Shown one piece after another: positions 24,369-32,564 of a DNA stretch of 64,000 nucleotides. Within the stretch, counting starts at the first letter, position 1; each line of letters opens with the position of its first letter. A program made the position numbers and the translations under genes. The notes beneath the pieces were generated by a model that worked only from the letters and a program-made list of their open reading frames with translations, was not told the origin of the DNA and did not search any database. The DNA is from Crocinitomicaceae bacterium TMED114 (lineage in GTDB: Bacteria > Bacteroidota > Bacteroidia > Flavobacteriales_D > Sanyastnellaceae): NCBI GenBank assembly GCA_002172485.2, contig NHFP02000005.1:66402-130401 (forward strand). Direction: 5' to 3'.

Positions 24369-25165
24369 ACGCCGCACTCGACACCATCGTAACCGGGCTT
24401 CGCCAGTCCCTTCCGGGGCAAGAAGCCCGTGTTCCCATTCCGCAATTGCAGACCTCCCCGCACTACGATGTGCCGTGTCTGTCTTTGGTCGATTACCTGA
24501 CTCGGCCAGACAAGAATGGCATCATCGCCGAATTCAAAAGGGCGTCTCCTTCGCGGGGTGCGTATCGCCTCGATGCCGATTTGTCTGAGACCACCCGTGG
24601 ATATATGCAGTCGGGGTGCAGTGGGTTGAGCATTCTCACTGAGCCGGATCACTTCCAAGGTTCACTGGAGGATTTGAGGTTGGCGCGAAGGCTGCATCTC
24701 TGTCCCATCCTGCGCAAGGATTTCATGCTTGAACCCTACCAGGTGCACGAGGCGAGGGCGGCCGGGGCGGACGTGATCCTGTTGATTGCCGCCTTGCTCG
24801 ACAAGTCGAAAGTGGCGGAGTTGGTCGGCTTGGCCCATGACCTCGGGATGGAGGTCCTGCTTGAATGCCATGGCGTCGAAGATCTCGACCTGTGGACGCC
24901 CGGCATCGATATGGTCGGGGTCAATTCGAGGAACCTCAGCACGCTGGATATGGATGCCCACCGGTTCGAACGGATGGTGTCTGACCTTCCGAAGGACAGC
25001 GTTTGGGTCGCCGAGAGTGGCATGCAGGGGGCGCCGGACATCGCAGCCGCTCGGGCTCTGGGTTATTCCGGTTTCCTGATTGGAGATGCATTTCTGAGAA
25101 ACAGCCTTCCCCACCAGGAATGTGCTAGAATCGTGCGGGAATTGACGGACGTGAAGGGGGAATGA
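24365..25165 (+). CDS. trpC: Indole-3-glycerol phosphate synthase
   Basis: 266 residues, monofunctional TIM barrel. Family marks: IIAEFKRASPSRG (catalytic Lys), LSILTEPDHFQGSLEDL, LRKDFMLEPYQVHEARAAGAD, GVNSRNLSTLDMD and VAESGMQ. It closes the indole ring from CdRP. ATG overlaps the trpD stop (ATGA), and the trpF start overlaps its own stop in the same way. The C-terminus FLIGDAFLRN is normal. Confidence 0.95.
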   Translation: MNAALDTIVTGLRQSLPGQEARVPIPQLQTSPHYDVPCLSLVDYLTRPDKNGIIAEFKRASPSRGAYRLDADLSETTRGYMQSGCSGLSILTEPDHFQGSLEDLRLARRLHLCPILRKDFMLEPYQVHEARAAGADVILLIAALLDKSKVAELVGLAHDLGMEVLLECHGVEDLDLWTPGIDMVGVNSRNLSTLDMDAHRFERMVSDLPKDSVWVAESGMQGAPDIAAARALGYSGFLIGDAFLRNSLPHQECARIVRELTDVKGE

Positions 25166-25800
25166 CAAGGCAATTTCACATCAAAGTCTGCGGATTGACC
25201 GCGGAGGACAACCTGCAAAACGTTCTCTTGTCGGGTGTGGATGCAATCGGCGTCATTTCCTGTCCGCCTTCTCCCCGTCATGTGGAGGTCGAAGACGTGG
25301 TGGACTTGCTGGAGACCTCCCGCCGATTGGACCCTCTGGTCGAGCGTCATTGGGTCGTTCGCGGCCTTTCCTTGACTGAGCTGGATGCGGCCTTCTCAGC
25401 GGGCTTGTCCTGCACGCATGTCCAATTGCATGGGGGGTACGCTAGAGCGGCCGCAGAACTCGTTCGAGACCATGGCCGACAGCCCGTTCAGGTCCACTCC
25501 ATGGTGGATGACGCGTTCCCGTCTGTGTGGCCGGAAACTGAGCGGCTCTTGTTGGATACACCCAGTGAGGCCGGAGGCGGGACAGGCAGGCCGTTTGACT
25601 GGACGGCGTTGTCCCGGTGGCAGGCGCCTTCCGTCGAGGTGATTCTGGCAGGCGGGCTCCATCCTAGGATTCCGAAAGCGAAGCTGCTCAAGTTGCCGGA
25701 CTGGGTCTCTGGATTGGACCTCAACAGCGGGGTGGAGACCTCCCCGGGCATCAAGTCTCCCGAGCTCATTCATCAATTCAAACACCTCTGCACATCATGA
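25162..25800 (+). CDS. trpF: Phosphoribosylanthranilate isomerase
   Basis: 212 residues. IKVCGLTAEDNLQNVLLSGVDAIG carries the catalytic Cys; PPSPRHV, CTHVQLHG, GGTGRPFDWTAL, ILAGGLHP and LDLNSGVETSPGIKSPELI follow in the family order, with the catalytic Asp in the last segment. It isomerises PRA to CdRP. ATGA overlaps on both sides. Slightly divergent (ISCPPSPR for the usual FxxxSPR), but all key residues appear to be in place. Confidence 0.93.
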   Translation: MTRQFHIKVCGLTAEDNLQNVLLSGVDAIGVISCPPSPRHVEVEDVVDLLETSRRLDPLVERHWVVRGLSLTELDAAFSAGLSCTHVQLHGGYARAAAELVRDHGRQPVQVHSMVDDAFPSVWPETERLLLDTPSEAGGGTGRPFDWTALSRWQAPSVEVILAGGLHPRIPKAKLLKLPDWVSGLDLNSGVETSPGIKSPELIHQFKHLCTS

Positions 25801-26972
25801 CGCAGCATCCCCTCATACGGAACGGTTATTACGGAGAGTTCGGCGGGCAGTTCATTCCAGAAATGCTGCGCCGGAATTTCATCGACCTGGAACAGGCTTT
25901 CGAAGACGCTTGGAAAGACGCGGAATTCAAGTCCACTTACGCGGACTTGTTGCGAGATTTTGTGGGCAGGCCCACTCCGCTCCAGCGGGCAGACCGCTGG
26001 AGTGAGCGTTGTGGAACTTCAGTCTGGTTCAAACGGGAGGACCTCGCCCACACAGGGGCCCACAAAATCAACAATGCAGTGGGTCAAGTTTTGCTGGCGA
26101 TGCGCATGGGGAAACGCCACATCATCGCCGAGACCGGTGCGGGTCAGCATGGTGTGGCCACGGCCACGGCCTGCGCTTGGGCCGGTTTGCCGTGCACCGT
26201 GTTCATGGGAGCAGAGGATATGGAACGGCAACAGCCCAATGTCGAACGCATGCGCCTCCTCGGTGCGGAGGTGCGGTCGGCGAACACAGGATCTCAGACG
26301 CTCAAGGATGCGACGAATGAGGCCATGCGGCATTGGATTGCCCATCCGGAGGAAACCCATTACGTGATTGGCTCTGCTGTGGGGCCTCATCCGTACCCGA
26401 TGATGGTGGCTGAATTCCATGGCATCATTGGAGAGGAGACCAAGACTGCCTGTCAAACCAAGGGGATCAAACCGAGTCATCTCGTCGCTTGTCTGGGTGG
26501 GGGGTCCAATGCTTTGGGGCTGTTCCTCCCATTTCTTGACGAAGACATTGAATTGATTGGAGTGGAAGCCGCCGGGGCTGGCGTGGAAAGCGGAAGGACT
26601 GCAGCGACGATTGAAAAGGGAAGTCCAGGCATCCTTCATGGTGCCAAAACCATGATTCTCCAAGATGATGAGGGGCAAATCGAAGAGGCCCACAGCATCA
26701 GTGCGGGCTTGGACTACCCCGGGATTGGTCCCTTGCATGCACACCTTGCGTCCACGGGTAGGCTCCGCACAGCGGCGGCCGAGGACGAAGAAGCGCTGCA
26801 AGCGGGACTGCTTTGCACCCGTCTTGAGGGGATTCTTCCCGCCTTGGAGACGGCCCATGCCTTGGCTTGGACCCTACGGGCCGACTGGTCTGGGAGTGAA
26901 GAGGTCATTCTCAATTTGAGTGGAAGGGGAGACAAGGACCTGAAGAACTACATCCAAAATCCCGGTGAATGA
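25797..26972 (+). CDS. trpB: Tryptophan synthase beta chain
   Basis: 391 residues, usual length. GEFGGQFIPEMLRRN, the PLP lysine in HTGAHKINNAVGQ, AETGAGQHGVATATACA, GGGSNALGLF phosphate loop and the C-terminal SGRGDKDL are all typical. It condenses indole with serine. TrpB1 type (HTGAHK, with an adjacent trpA). ATGA overlap with trpF, 4-base overlap with trpA. Confidence 0.97.
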   Translation: MTQHPLIRNGYYGEFGGQFIPEMLRRNFIDLEQAFEDAWKDAEFKSTYADLLRDFVGRPTPLQRADRWSERCGTSVWFKREDLAHTGAHKINNAVGQVLLAMRMGKRHIIAETGAGQHGVATATACAWAGLPCTVFMGAEDMERQQPNVERMRLLGAEVRSANTGSQTLKDATNEAMRHWIAHPEETHYVIGSAVGPHPYPMMVAEFHGIIGEETKTACQTKGIKPSHLVACLGGGSNALGLFLPFLDEDIELIGVEAAGAGVESGRTAATIEKGSPGILHGAKTMILQDDEGQIEEAHSISAGLDYPGIGPLHAHLASTGRLRTAAAEDEEALQAGLLCTRLEGILPALETAHALAWTLRADWSGSEEVILNLSGRGDKDLKNYIQNPGE

Positions 26973-27775
26973 TGAAGGAGCTGATGTCCATTTTGAGAGA
27001 AGACAATCGGGTGAACCTCTCCATTTTTCTGACCGCTGGATTCCCGGACATGAAGACAAGTCAGGCGTTGCTGAAGGTCTTGGCGAATCACCCTGCTGTT
27101 TCCTTTGTTGAGCTGGGCATGCCATTCAGTGACCCGCTGGCGGACGGTCCCACCATTCAGAGGGCGTCCGAAATCGCGTTGGCACAGGGCACCAAATTGG
27201 ATGATGTCTTTGCGCTGGCCAGCGGGTTTCGTGCTTCCTGTGACAAGCCTTTGATGCTGATGGGCTATTGCAATCCAGTGTACCGCCGCGGTGTTGAGGC
27301 CTTCGTGACGCAAGCGCGGGATGCGGGGGCCTCGGGCCTCATCCTTCCCGATCTTCCTTATGCCTCGCATGACCGTGATTTTCGGAGCGTCCTCGAAGCG
27401 AATGGCCAGACCATGTCCTTCCTCGTCAGCCCGACGAGCACCGAGGAGTCCATGGATGAGGCCTTTGAAAAGAGCACAGCTTTTGTCTACGGTGTGGCCA
27501 ATGTTGGATTGACCGGAGACGCCCAGTCGGTGGACAGGACGGCCTTTTTCGAGGGCCTTCAGGACCATCGAACGCGTTGCCCCATCGTGGCGGGATTCGG
27601 AATCTCTGATCCCGCGGACATCCAGCAATTGGAGGGCTTCGTGGATGGGGCCATCATCGGCTCGGCCTTTCTCCGTGCGCTCGGCCCCATTGGGGAAAGC
27701 AGGCCTTCTGAATCCGAGGCAGTCCAACGGGCAATCGCGTTTTTAAATCTGTTCACCCCCCACTCGCAACCATGA
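26969..27775 (+). CDS. trpA: Tryptophan synthase alpha chain
   Basis: 268 residues. The catalytic Glu lies in FVELGMPFSDPLADGPTIQ, with the catalytic Asp in the same segment; GLILPDLPYASHD, YGVANVGLTGD and GFGISDPADI complete the barrel. It releases indole from indole-3-glycerol phosphate and channels it to TrpB. ATGA overlaps at both ends; followed without a gap by the DAHP synthase gene. Confidence 0.95.
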   Translation: MMKELMSILREDNRVNLSIFLTAGFPDMKTSQALLKVLANHPAVSFVELGMPFSDPLADGPTIQRASEIALAQGTKLDDVFALASGFRASCDKPLMLMGYCNPVYRRGVEAFVTQARDAGASGLILPDLPYASHDRDFRSVLEANGQTMSFLVSPTSTEESMDEAFEKSTAFVYGVANVGLTGDAQSVDRTAFFEGLQDHRTRCPIVAGFGISDPADIQQLEGFVDGAIIGSAFLRALGPIGESRPSESEAVQRAIAFLNLFTPHSQP

Positions 27776-28785
27776 TCGTCCAACTTCATCATCCATCTTC
27801 CTCTGAAGTGATTCAGGAAGCTGAAGCCTTTCTCGCGTCTTTGCATGTGCGGTCTCGGCTTGTGCAAACCGCGGATTCCACGATGTTCGTCGTGTATGCC
27901 GGTGACCTGCCGGATCCACGGCGCATCCGACAATGTCCCGGTGTCCGGGATGTCCACCGGATCTCCGATGATTTCAAGCTCGTCAGCAGCCAATGGAAGC
28001 AGGGTCGCTCGACCGTCCGGGCAGGTGAGGTCGACTTCGGTCCGAGGGACTTTCAGTTGATCATGGGACCATGCAGCGTAGAGGGAGAGGATCAACTGGA
28101 GTCCGTTGCCGCCTTTCTTGCAGCACAAGGGGTCAGCATGATGCGTGGAGGCGTGTACAAACCCAGAAGCAGTCCTTATTCGTTTCGGGGCATGGGGCTG
28201 GAGGGGCTGGATGTGTTCCGGCGGGTGGCCGATCGACATGGACTCGGCATTGTGACCGAAGTGATGGAAGTGGCCCAGATCGAAGCCATGGTCGACAAGG
28301 TGGATGTGTTTCAAATCGGAGCCAGAAACATGCAGAATTTCAATTTGCTGGAAGCCGTGGGTCAATCGGGTCTACCGGTCCTGCTGAAACGAAGCATGTC
28401 CGGCACAATCGAGGAGTTCCTCCAATGTGCTGAGTACATCTACAATGTGGGAAACGAGCGCATTTTGCTGTGCGAAAGGGGCATCCGAACCTTCGAAAGC
28501 GCGTATCGGAATACGTTTGATGTGAATGCCATCTCGTATTTGCAAGCGCGATCACATCTGCCGGTGATTGCCGATCCATCTCATGGAGTGGGACTGCGTC
28601 GTCATGTGGTGGACGTCGGGCTCGCGGCAGTGGCGGCAGGAGCTGATGGCCTGATGGTTGAAATCCATCCCCGTCCGGATGAAGCCGTCAGTGACCGAAA
28701 TCAAACGCTGTATTTCGATCAGGCGGCGAAGCTGATCGAAGGGAGCCGAAAGGTCCATGCATTGAGGACCAGTCTGGTGCCGTGA
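27772..28785 (+). CDS. aroF: 3-deoxy-7-phosphoheptulonate (DAHP) synthase, type I beta
   Basis: 337 residues, the Thermotoga-like length with an N-terminal ferredoxin-like regulatory domain (~1-85, MIVQLHHPSSSEVIQEAE) before the KDO8P/DAHP barrel. Core marks: LIMGPCSVEGEDQ, MMRGGVYKPRSSPYSFRG, VFQIGARNMQNFNLL, LLKRSMSGTIEEF, LLCERGIRTFE, DPSHGVGLRRHVV and GLMVEIHP. It catalyses the first step of the aromatic pathway. It is the last gene of the trp operon (ATGA overlap with trpA), so Trp attenuation should also set entry into the shared pathway. No chorismate mutase domain is seen; the N-terminal domain may bind Tyr or Phe, which is inferred. Confidence 0.92.
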   Translation: MIVQLHHPSSSEVIQEAEAFLASLHVRSRLVQTADSTMFVVYAGDLPDPRRIRQCPGVRDVHRISDDFKLVSSQWKQGRSTVRAGEVDFGPRDFQLIMGPCSVEGEDQLESVAAFLAAQGVSMMRGGVYKPRSSPYSFRGMGLEGLDVFRRVADRHGLGIVTEVMEVAQIEAMVDKVDVFQIGARNMQNFNLLEAVGQSGLPVLLKRSMSGTIEEFLQCAEYIYNVGNERILLCERGIRTFESAYRNTFDVNAISYLQARSHLPVIADPSHGVGLRRHVVDVGLAAVAAGADGLMVEIHPRPDEAVSDRNQTLYFDQAAKLIEGSRKVHALRTSLVP

Positions 28786-28867
28786 ATCCACTGTTGGATG
28801 AATGAAGTCGACAGTTGGAGTCCACAATGGAGGCACGATGTGTCATGGACAGGTGGCCCCGAATTGA

Positions 28868-29134
28868 GCCAAGACGAGAAGGACATCCGCGGAACCGACA
28901 AAGCCATTGTTCATGGTCCACGGGACGGCGGATCCGACTGTGCCCTTTGTCAATGCTTTGCTGTTGCAGTCGACGTGGGACGACATGGGCGTGCCCAACA
29001 TTCTCTACGACCTCGAAGGTGCGGGCCACGGGCCTTGGGGCGCCACGGTGCTGGATGCCGATGGGGTCCCGCAAACGTTGGCGGAGCTGGCCTACGACTT
29101 CATCGTCGCCCAACAAGCTCTGCAGGTCGAATAG
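28868..29134 (+). pseudogene. C-terminal fragment of an alpha/beta-hydrolase (esterase)
   Basis: An open stretch of 88 codons reads EPTKPLFMVHGTADPTVPF, then ILYDLEGAGHGPWGATV, and ends LAYDFIVAQQALQVE. These are the catalytic Asp and His loops and the last helix of an esterase/dienelactone-hydrolase-like fold. The N-terminal two thirds, with the Ser nucleophile elbow, is absent; the frame meets a TGA at 28865. It lies right after the trp operon and is probably a decayed remnant. A TTG at 28907 could give a 75-residue peptide, but no activity is expected. Confidence 0.55.
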
Positions 29135-29222
29135 GTTCTCGGATTCTTCAAGGCCAGGGGGTGCAACTTGGGTCACGCTTCGTGGGTCTGTGTGATGAGA
29201 CCTTTGGATAAAAACCCGCAGG

Positions 29223-29537
29223 ATGTTCTTCATGAAACCCAATGCCGACTGCTCCCGAGAGGAGGTCGCAGGCGCCGTTCAGGACGCCAATGCTGTCATC
29301 ATCGATTGCCGCACCCCGGGCGAAACCGCCGGGGGCATGGTCACGGGCGCCCAGGAGCTCGATTGGCTGGCTGGCGCTTGGACCGAAGAGGCCATGCAGT
29401 CACTGGACCCCGCCAAGTCTTACTATCTCTACTGCCGCAGTGGCAACCGCAGCGGTCAAGCGGTCAAGCTGCTCCGCGCCAAAGGCTTCAATGCCGTATT
29501 CAACGCCGGCGCCTACGAATCACTCCAAGGCCTCTGA
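29223..29537 (+). CDS. Single-domain rhodanese-like sulfurtransferase
   Basis: 104 residues (ATG 29223; Met at 29232 is an alternative). Rhodanese fold with VIIDCRTPGETAGGMVTGAQ and the active-site loop YYLYCRSGNRSGQAV, Cys71 being the persulfide-carrying residue. It is cytoplasmic with no signal peptide. It probably carries sulfur for an unidentified acceptor; the CRSGNRS loop is that of small thiosulfate sulfurtransferases. It stands alone between a gene remnant and a small membrane protein. Confidence 0.88.
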   Translation: MFFMKPNADCSREEVAGAVQDANAVIIDCRTPGETAGGMVTGAQELDWLAGAWTEEAMQSLDPAKSYYLYCRSGNRSGQAVKLLRAKGFNAVFNAGAYESLQGL

Positions 29538-29620
29538 GGCCTGCTCGAGTTGGGCTTCGGCCGGCGGGAAACCCTGGCTCACGGTTGCCTTGTGCGACAT
29601 GAGGCGGCGATCTTGGCCCC

Positions 29621-30010
29621 ATGATGGTGTGGCGGTTGTTGGCGGTTCTGGGTGGCCTGTTCGTGGTGGCCTTTTTCGTGTTGTTCATGCCGCCGATTGT
29701 CCACGACCGCGTGGAGCCCGAGCGCACGGTAACGGGCGTGGTGTCCCACCTCGGTTGGAGTGAAAAGAGCCAGGACCTGCAGATGCGGCTCGCCGGCGAT
29801 TCCAGCCATTACTACCTGAACCGTGCCCTCGGCATGGGCATTGACGGGGCGGAATGGAAGGCGGCCATGCTCGGCGACACCGTGACGTTGGAAGTTGTGC
29901 ATCGCCCTTGGGGCCTGGCCCGGTGGACAGGCGTTGGCCCCATTCGCGGGTCATCTTTCATGGCGACACTGTTTACCGCACCGGCCGGATCCGCCCGTTG
30001 CCGGTGGTGA
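29621..30010 (+). CDS. Small membrane-anchored protein of unknown function
   Basis: 129 residues. One N-terminal membrane segment (LLAVLGGLFVVAFFVLFMP), then a short extracytoplasmic domain (TVTGVVSHLGWSEKSQDLQM and HYYLNRALGMGIDGAEW), and a Cys-containing tail. The ATG is doubled (29621 and 29624). I do not recognise the family. A weak GATCTTGG element ends 4 bases before the start. It is followed after 14 bases by the DUF808 gene on the same strand. Confidence 0.5.
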   Translation: MMVWRLLAVLGGLFVVAFFVLFMPPIVHDRVEPERTVTGVVSHLGWSEKSQDLQMRLAGDSSHYYLNRALGMGIDGAEWKAAMLGDTVTLEVVHRPWGLARWTGVGPIRGSSFMATLFTAPAGSARCRW

Positions 30011-30012
30011 AG

Positions 30013-30020
30013 TAGATTCG
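30013..30020 (+). promoter_or_regulatory. Possible -7 element of the DUF808 gene
   Basis: TAGATTCG matches TANNTTTG at 7 of 8 and ends 4 bases before ATG 30025, giving a predicted leaderless or near-leaderless transcript. Confidence 0.4.
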
Positions 30021-30024
30021 GTCC

Positions 30025-30864
30025 ATGCCCTCTGGATTCTTTGCCCTGCTCGATGACCTCGCCCTCGTCATGGACGATGTGGCGGCGATGACCAAGGTGG
30101 CCGGCAAGAAGACCGCCGGCATCCTCGGGGACGACCTGGCGGTCAATGCGGAAAAGGCGGTGGGATTCCCGGCCTCACGGGAGCTCCCGGTGCTGTGGGC
30201 CATCACCAAGGGGTCCTTCCTCAACAAGCTCATCATTCTGCCGCTGGCGTTCCTGCTCAGCGCTTTCGCCGGCTGGCTCATCCAGCCCATCCTCCTTGCA
30301 GGGGGTGTCTATCTCGCCTACGAAGGCGCCGAGAAGGTGGTCCACACCCTGCGTCCCCACGCGGATCATGGTTCAGGTCCTGTGGAGCGGCCGGATGAGA
30401 AGACGCGCATTCGTTCTGCCGTGCTCGTGGATTTCATCCTGTCGGTGGAGATCATCATCATCGCCTTGAGTCAGGTGGTCGATGCCGAGCTCATGGTTCA
30501 GGTGTTGGTCGTGTCCATCATCGCCCTCGTGGCGACTGTGGGCGTCTACGGCTTGGTGGCGCTCATTGTTCGCATGGACGACGTGGGCATGGCGCTGGCC
30601 AAACGGGATGAGGTCTGGGCCCAGAAGCTCGGGCGCGGGATGGTCCGGGCGTTGCCGAAGCTCATCCGCGTCATCAGCCACGTCGGCACGGTGGCGCTGC
30701 TCCTCGTTGCAGGCGGCATCTTCCACCACATCGACGCTGTGCACCACCTCTTCCACGGGTGGCCAGGTCTTGTTGTGGACGGCTTGCTCGGCCTGTTGGT
30801 GGGCAGCGCGGCCCTCGCGTTGAAAGGGCTGGGATCGAGGATTCGGGGCGCGGTCAGTAAGTGA
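30025..30864 (+). CDS. DUF808 / YedI-family inner-membrane protein
   Basis: 279 residues. The opening MPSGFFALLDDLALVMDDVAAMTKVAGKKTAGILGDDLA is characteristic of the DUF808 (YedI) family, as are KGSFLNKLIILPLAFLLSAFA and GGVYLAYEGAEKV. Several membrane segments are visible: ~70-105, ~140-190 and ~220-265. Its function is unknown; a transport role has been guessed for the family. The 3' end overlaps a small opposite-strand frame at 30854-31018. Confidence 0.85.
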   Translation: MPSGFFALLDDLALVMDDVAAMTKVAGKKTAGILGDDLAVNAEKAVGFPASRELPVLWAITKGSFLNKLIILPLAFLLSAFAGWLIQPILLAGGVYLAYEGAEKVVHTLRPHADHGSGPVERPDEKTRIRSAVLVDFILSVEIIIIALSQVVDAELMVQVLVVSIIALVATVGVYGLVALIVRMDDVGMALAKRDEVWAQKLGRGMVRALPKLIRVISHVGTVALLLVAGGIFHHIDAVHHLFHGWPGLVVDGLLGLLVGSAALALKGLGSRIRGAVSK

Positions 30865-31018
30865 CGGGTATGCCCGCATCGTTGCGGGAGAAGGGCACAG
30901 TCACCCCGACGGACGGGAAGATGACATTGCCGTCGGTGAGAAGGGCGATGTCCCACAAGGCGCCGGATTCATTGGGCCGTACTGCTCGAATGCCGAGGGA
31001 GGAGGTGCGTTGCTTCAT
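30854..31018 (-). CDS. Possible 54-residue protein overlapping the DUF808 3' end
   Basis: ATG 31018 to TGA 30854, 54 residues: it opens MKQRTSSLGIRAVRPNESGA, continues LWDIALLTDGNVIFPSVGVT, and ends NDAGIPVTY. Composition is protein-like, mixed with no runs, and the gap 30865-31083 has no better candidate on either strand. It overlaps the DUF808 stop by 11 bases in convergent orientation. I do not recognise it; it may be a real small protein or the tail of a lost gene. Confidence 0.3.
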   Translation of the reverse strand: MKQRTSSLGIRAVRPNESGALWDIALLTDGNVIFPSVGVTVPFSRNDAGIPVTY

Positions 31019-31083
31019 GATCAAAATGGTTCGGGATGTGCCCCTTTCTTGAACGGAAAAAGCCCTTCGATGGTTACCCTGTC

Positions 31084-31254
31084 ATGGGACGCAAGCGCGA
31101 TTTGAAAAACGTGTACCCCAAGCGACCGCCTGCATGGAACCCGGAGGACCCGGAGGACTTGAACGATTGGGGAGAGGAGTTGCACCGCATGACGGAAAAA
31201 CGCCGTCGCACCCACGAGCAGCACAAACCAGGCAAGGACGAGAAGTCCTCCTGA
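31084..31254 (+). CDS. Small highly charged protein of unknown function
   Basis: 56 residues from ATG 31084 (MGRKRDLKNVYPKRPPAWNP), rich in Lys/Arg at both ends with an acidic centre (EDPEDLNDWGEELHRM). A start at 31036 would add 16 residues. There is no signal or membrane segment. It is followed by a terminator at 31324-31346. The basic ends suggest nucleic-acid contact, but this is a guess. Confidence 0.45.
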   Translation: MGRKRDLKNVYPKRPPAWNPEDPEDLNDWGEELHRMTEKRRRTHEQHKPGKDEKSS

Positions 31255-31323
31255 GGTAAATTCCTCAACGAATTGGCTTCAAGCCTGTGCCCATTTCTCT
31301 TCCAAAGCCATGGCATAAAAAAA

Positions 31324-31346
31324 AGCCCCCGAATCGCTTCGGAGGC
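31324..31346. terminator. Bidirectional terminator between convergent genes
   Basis: AGCCCCCGAA-TCG-CTTCGGAGGCT forms a stem with one mismatch, flanked by A8 on the left and TTTT on the right. It serves the plus-strand small gene and the minus-strand membrane pair. Confidence 0.85.
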
Positions 31347-31367
31347 TTTTCATGAAAGGAAAGAAGG

Positions 31368-31775
31368 TCAGGCTGTGGCCATTTTTGCAGCGGAGCCCGC
31401 CCGGGAGGCGGACAGCCAAGCGTAAATGGCCAGGCCGAGCATGATCACGAGCAGGGGAATCGGCGGCTCCACAGGCATGGTGGCCATGTGGTAGGAAGCA
31501 ACGCCAATGATGCCCAACGTGCCGATGGCAAATCCTTTGAGGACTTGATCGGCTCCAGCTTCGAGGTTTCTAGAAAACCACAGGACCATTCCCGTGCAAA
31601 AGGCGATGCCAGCGAGGGCTTCATGCATGGAGGTGCCGACGAGCAGGGCCATTTCACTCTCTGCGATGCCCGGGAAGGCACCGGTGGCAATGGCACGGGC
31701 ACCGAGGAAGATGCCGAATGCCTGTGCCAAATAGACGAGGCTGATGACGGTCAGAGAAGTGCGTGTACTCATCAT
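31368..31775 (-). CDS. Four-helix membrane protein of unknown function
   Basis: 135 residues. Four hydrophobic segments are visible: VISLVYLAQAFGIFLGARAI, ALAGIAFCTGMVLWF, GFAIGTLGIIGVASYHMA and PLLVIMLGLAIYAWLS. It starts at one of two consecutive ATGs (31775, 31772), the first overlapping the stop of the gene before it. Together with that gene it forms a two-gene operon of small polytopic proteins. I do not recognise a named family. Confidence 0.55.
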   Translation of the reverse strand: MMSTRTSLTVISLVYLAQAFGIFLGARAIATGAFPGIAESEMALLVGTSMHEALAGIAFCTGMVLWFSRNLEAGADQVLKGFAIGTLGIIGVASYHMATMPVEPPIPLLVIMLGLAIYAWLSASRAGSAAKMATA

Positions 31776-32188
31776 CAAGCTGCTTTGGCAGCTCCGCGCT
31801 GGTACATCATGCCGATGAGAGCGCCTGCAATGCCCATGAAGATCACGTTGGCGACAATGTCCATGCCCACTTCCGCAATGGGGAAGATGTGACCGCCGTC
31901 ACACGTGAAGAAGGCGTAGACGAAAATGTTGAGCAACCCATTGGCGGTGAGGCCGGCGACGGCTCCGTGAATGGCGCCGTTGCGAAGGGAGTAGTCGCCT
32001 GCGAGGTTGACCATGTAGGTGGCGAGGCCGACCATGAGCAAATTGCCAAACAACATGGCGCCCACATTCATCTGATCTTGCGGTACGACGCAAGAACTGG
32101 TCGGATATGGCATGATGGCCATATAGAAAACGCTGCTGACAACGACGAAGGCGACGAAGCCCGCGAGAAAGGGAAGTAAATGTTTCAT
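31775..32188 (-). CDS. Four-helix membrane protein of unknown function
   Basis: 137 residues from ATG 32188 (MKHLLPFLAGFVAFVVVSSVFYM). Membrane segments lie at ~3-25, ~45-65, ~75-97 and ~108-130; TSSCVVP and FFTCDGG put one Cys in each of two loops. It is the first gene of a pair with 31368-31775. The pattern recalls small DUF1761-type membrane proteins, but I cannot confirm that. Confidence 0.55.
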   Translation of the reverse strand: MKHLLPFLAGFVAFVVVSSVFYMAIMPYPTSSCVVPQDQMNVGAMLFGNLLMVGLATYMVNLAGDYSLRNGAIHGAVAGLTANGLLNIFVYAFFTCDGGHIFPIAEVGMDIVANVIFMGIAGALIGMMYQRGAAKAA

Positions 32189-32564
32189 TGAACAGATAAG
32201 GTGTGCCTTAAAAGTAAGGTAGGAATCACACTTAATCTACTTGAAATGAAGGGATTGCTGACAGTCTGGTGTGCCAATTAGGATTTGTGAAACTTGTTGT
32301 TTTTGTTCCTTCAACAAAAGAGGGTGTTGCTCGATTTTGGGTTGGTTTTTGTCGAACCAGGCACTGAATGAAGTCGACAGCCCCGTGGTGACGCAGTATA
32401 GGGTTTTGGACAGCCTCAGTCCGGGTATTCGGGATGTACCAAGCCAGAGGTGATCTACGGATGCCTTGGAAGTACTTTGAAATCCAATGCGCATGGGACG
32501 TACAGAGCGGTGTCAACGGCTTCCTGCGATGGCCACATCTCGTGGACGTCCTACCTTTTGCTCG
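32189..32564. other. 376-base AT-richer gap before the GH2 gene
   Basis: No coding frame convinces on either strand. Base composition is clearly richer in A/T than the neighbourhood between 32200 and 32360, as for a promoter region. No copy of the GTGTA-N5-TACAC palindrome is present, unlike the beta-glucan loci. Confidence 0.4.

Noticed and set aside
28799-32380. Exact 16-base repeat TGAATGAAGTCGACAG at 28799-28814 and 32365-32380
   Set aside because: A single 16-base match between two non-coding places is near chance level for 64 kb, and the flanks do not continue the match, so I do not call an attachment site or element end.
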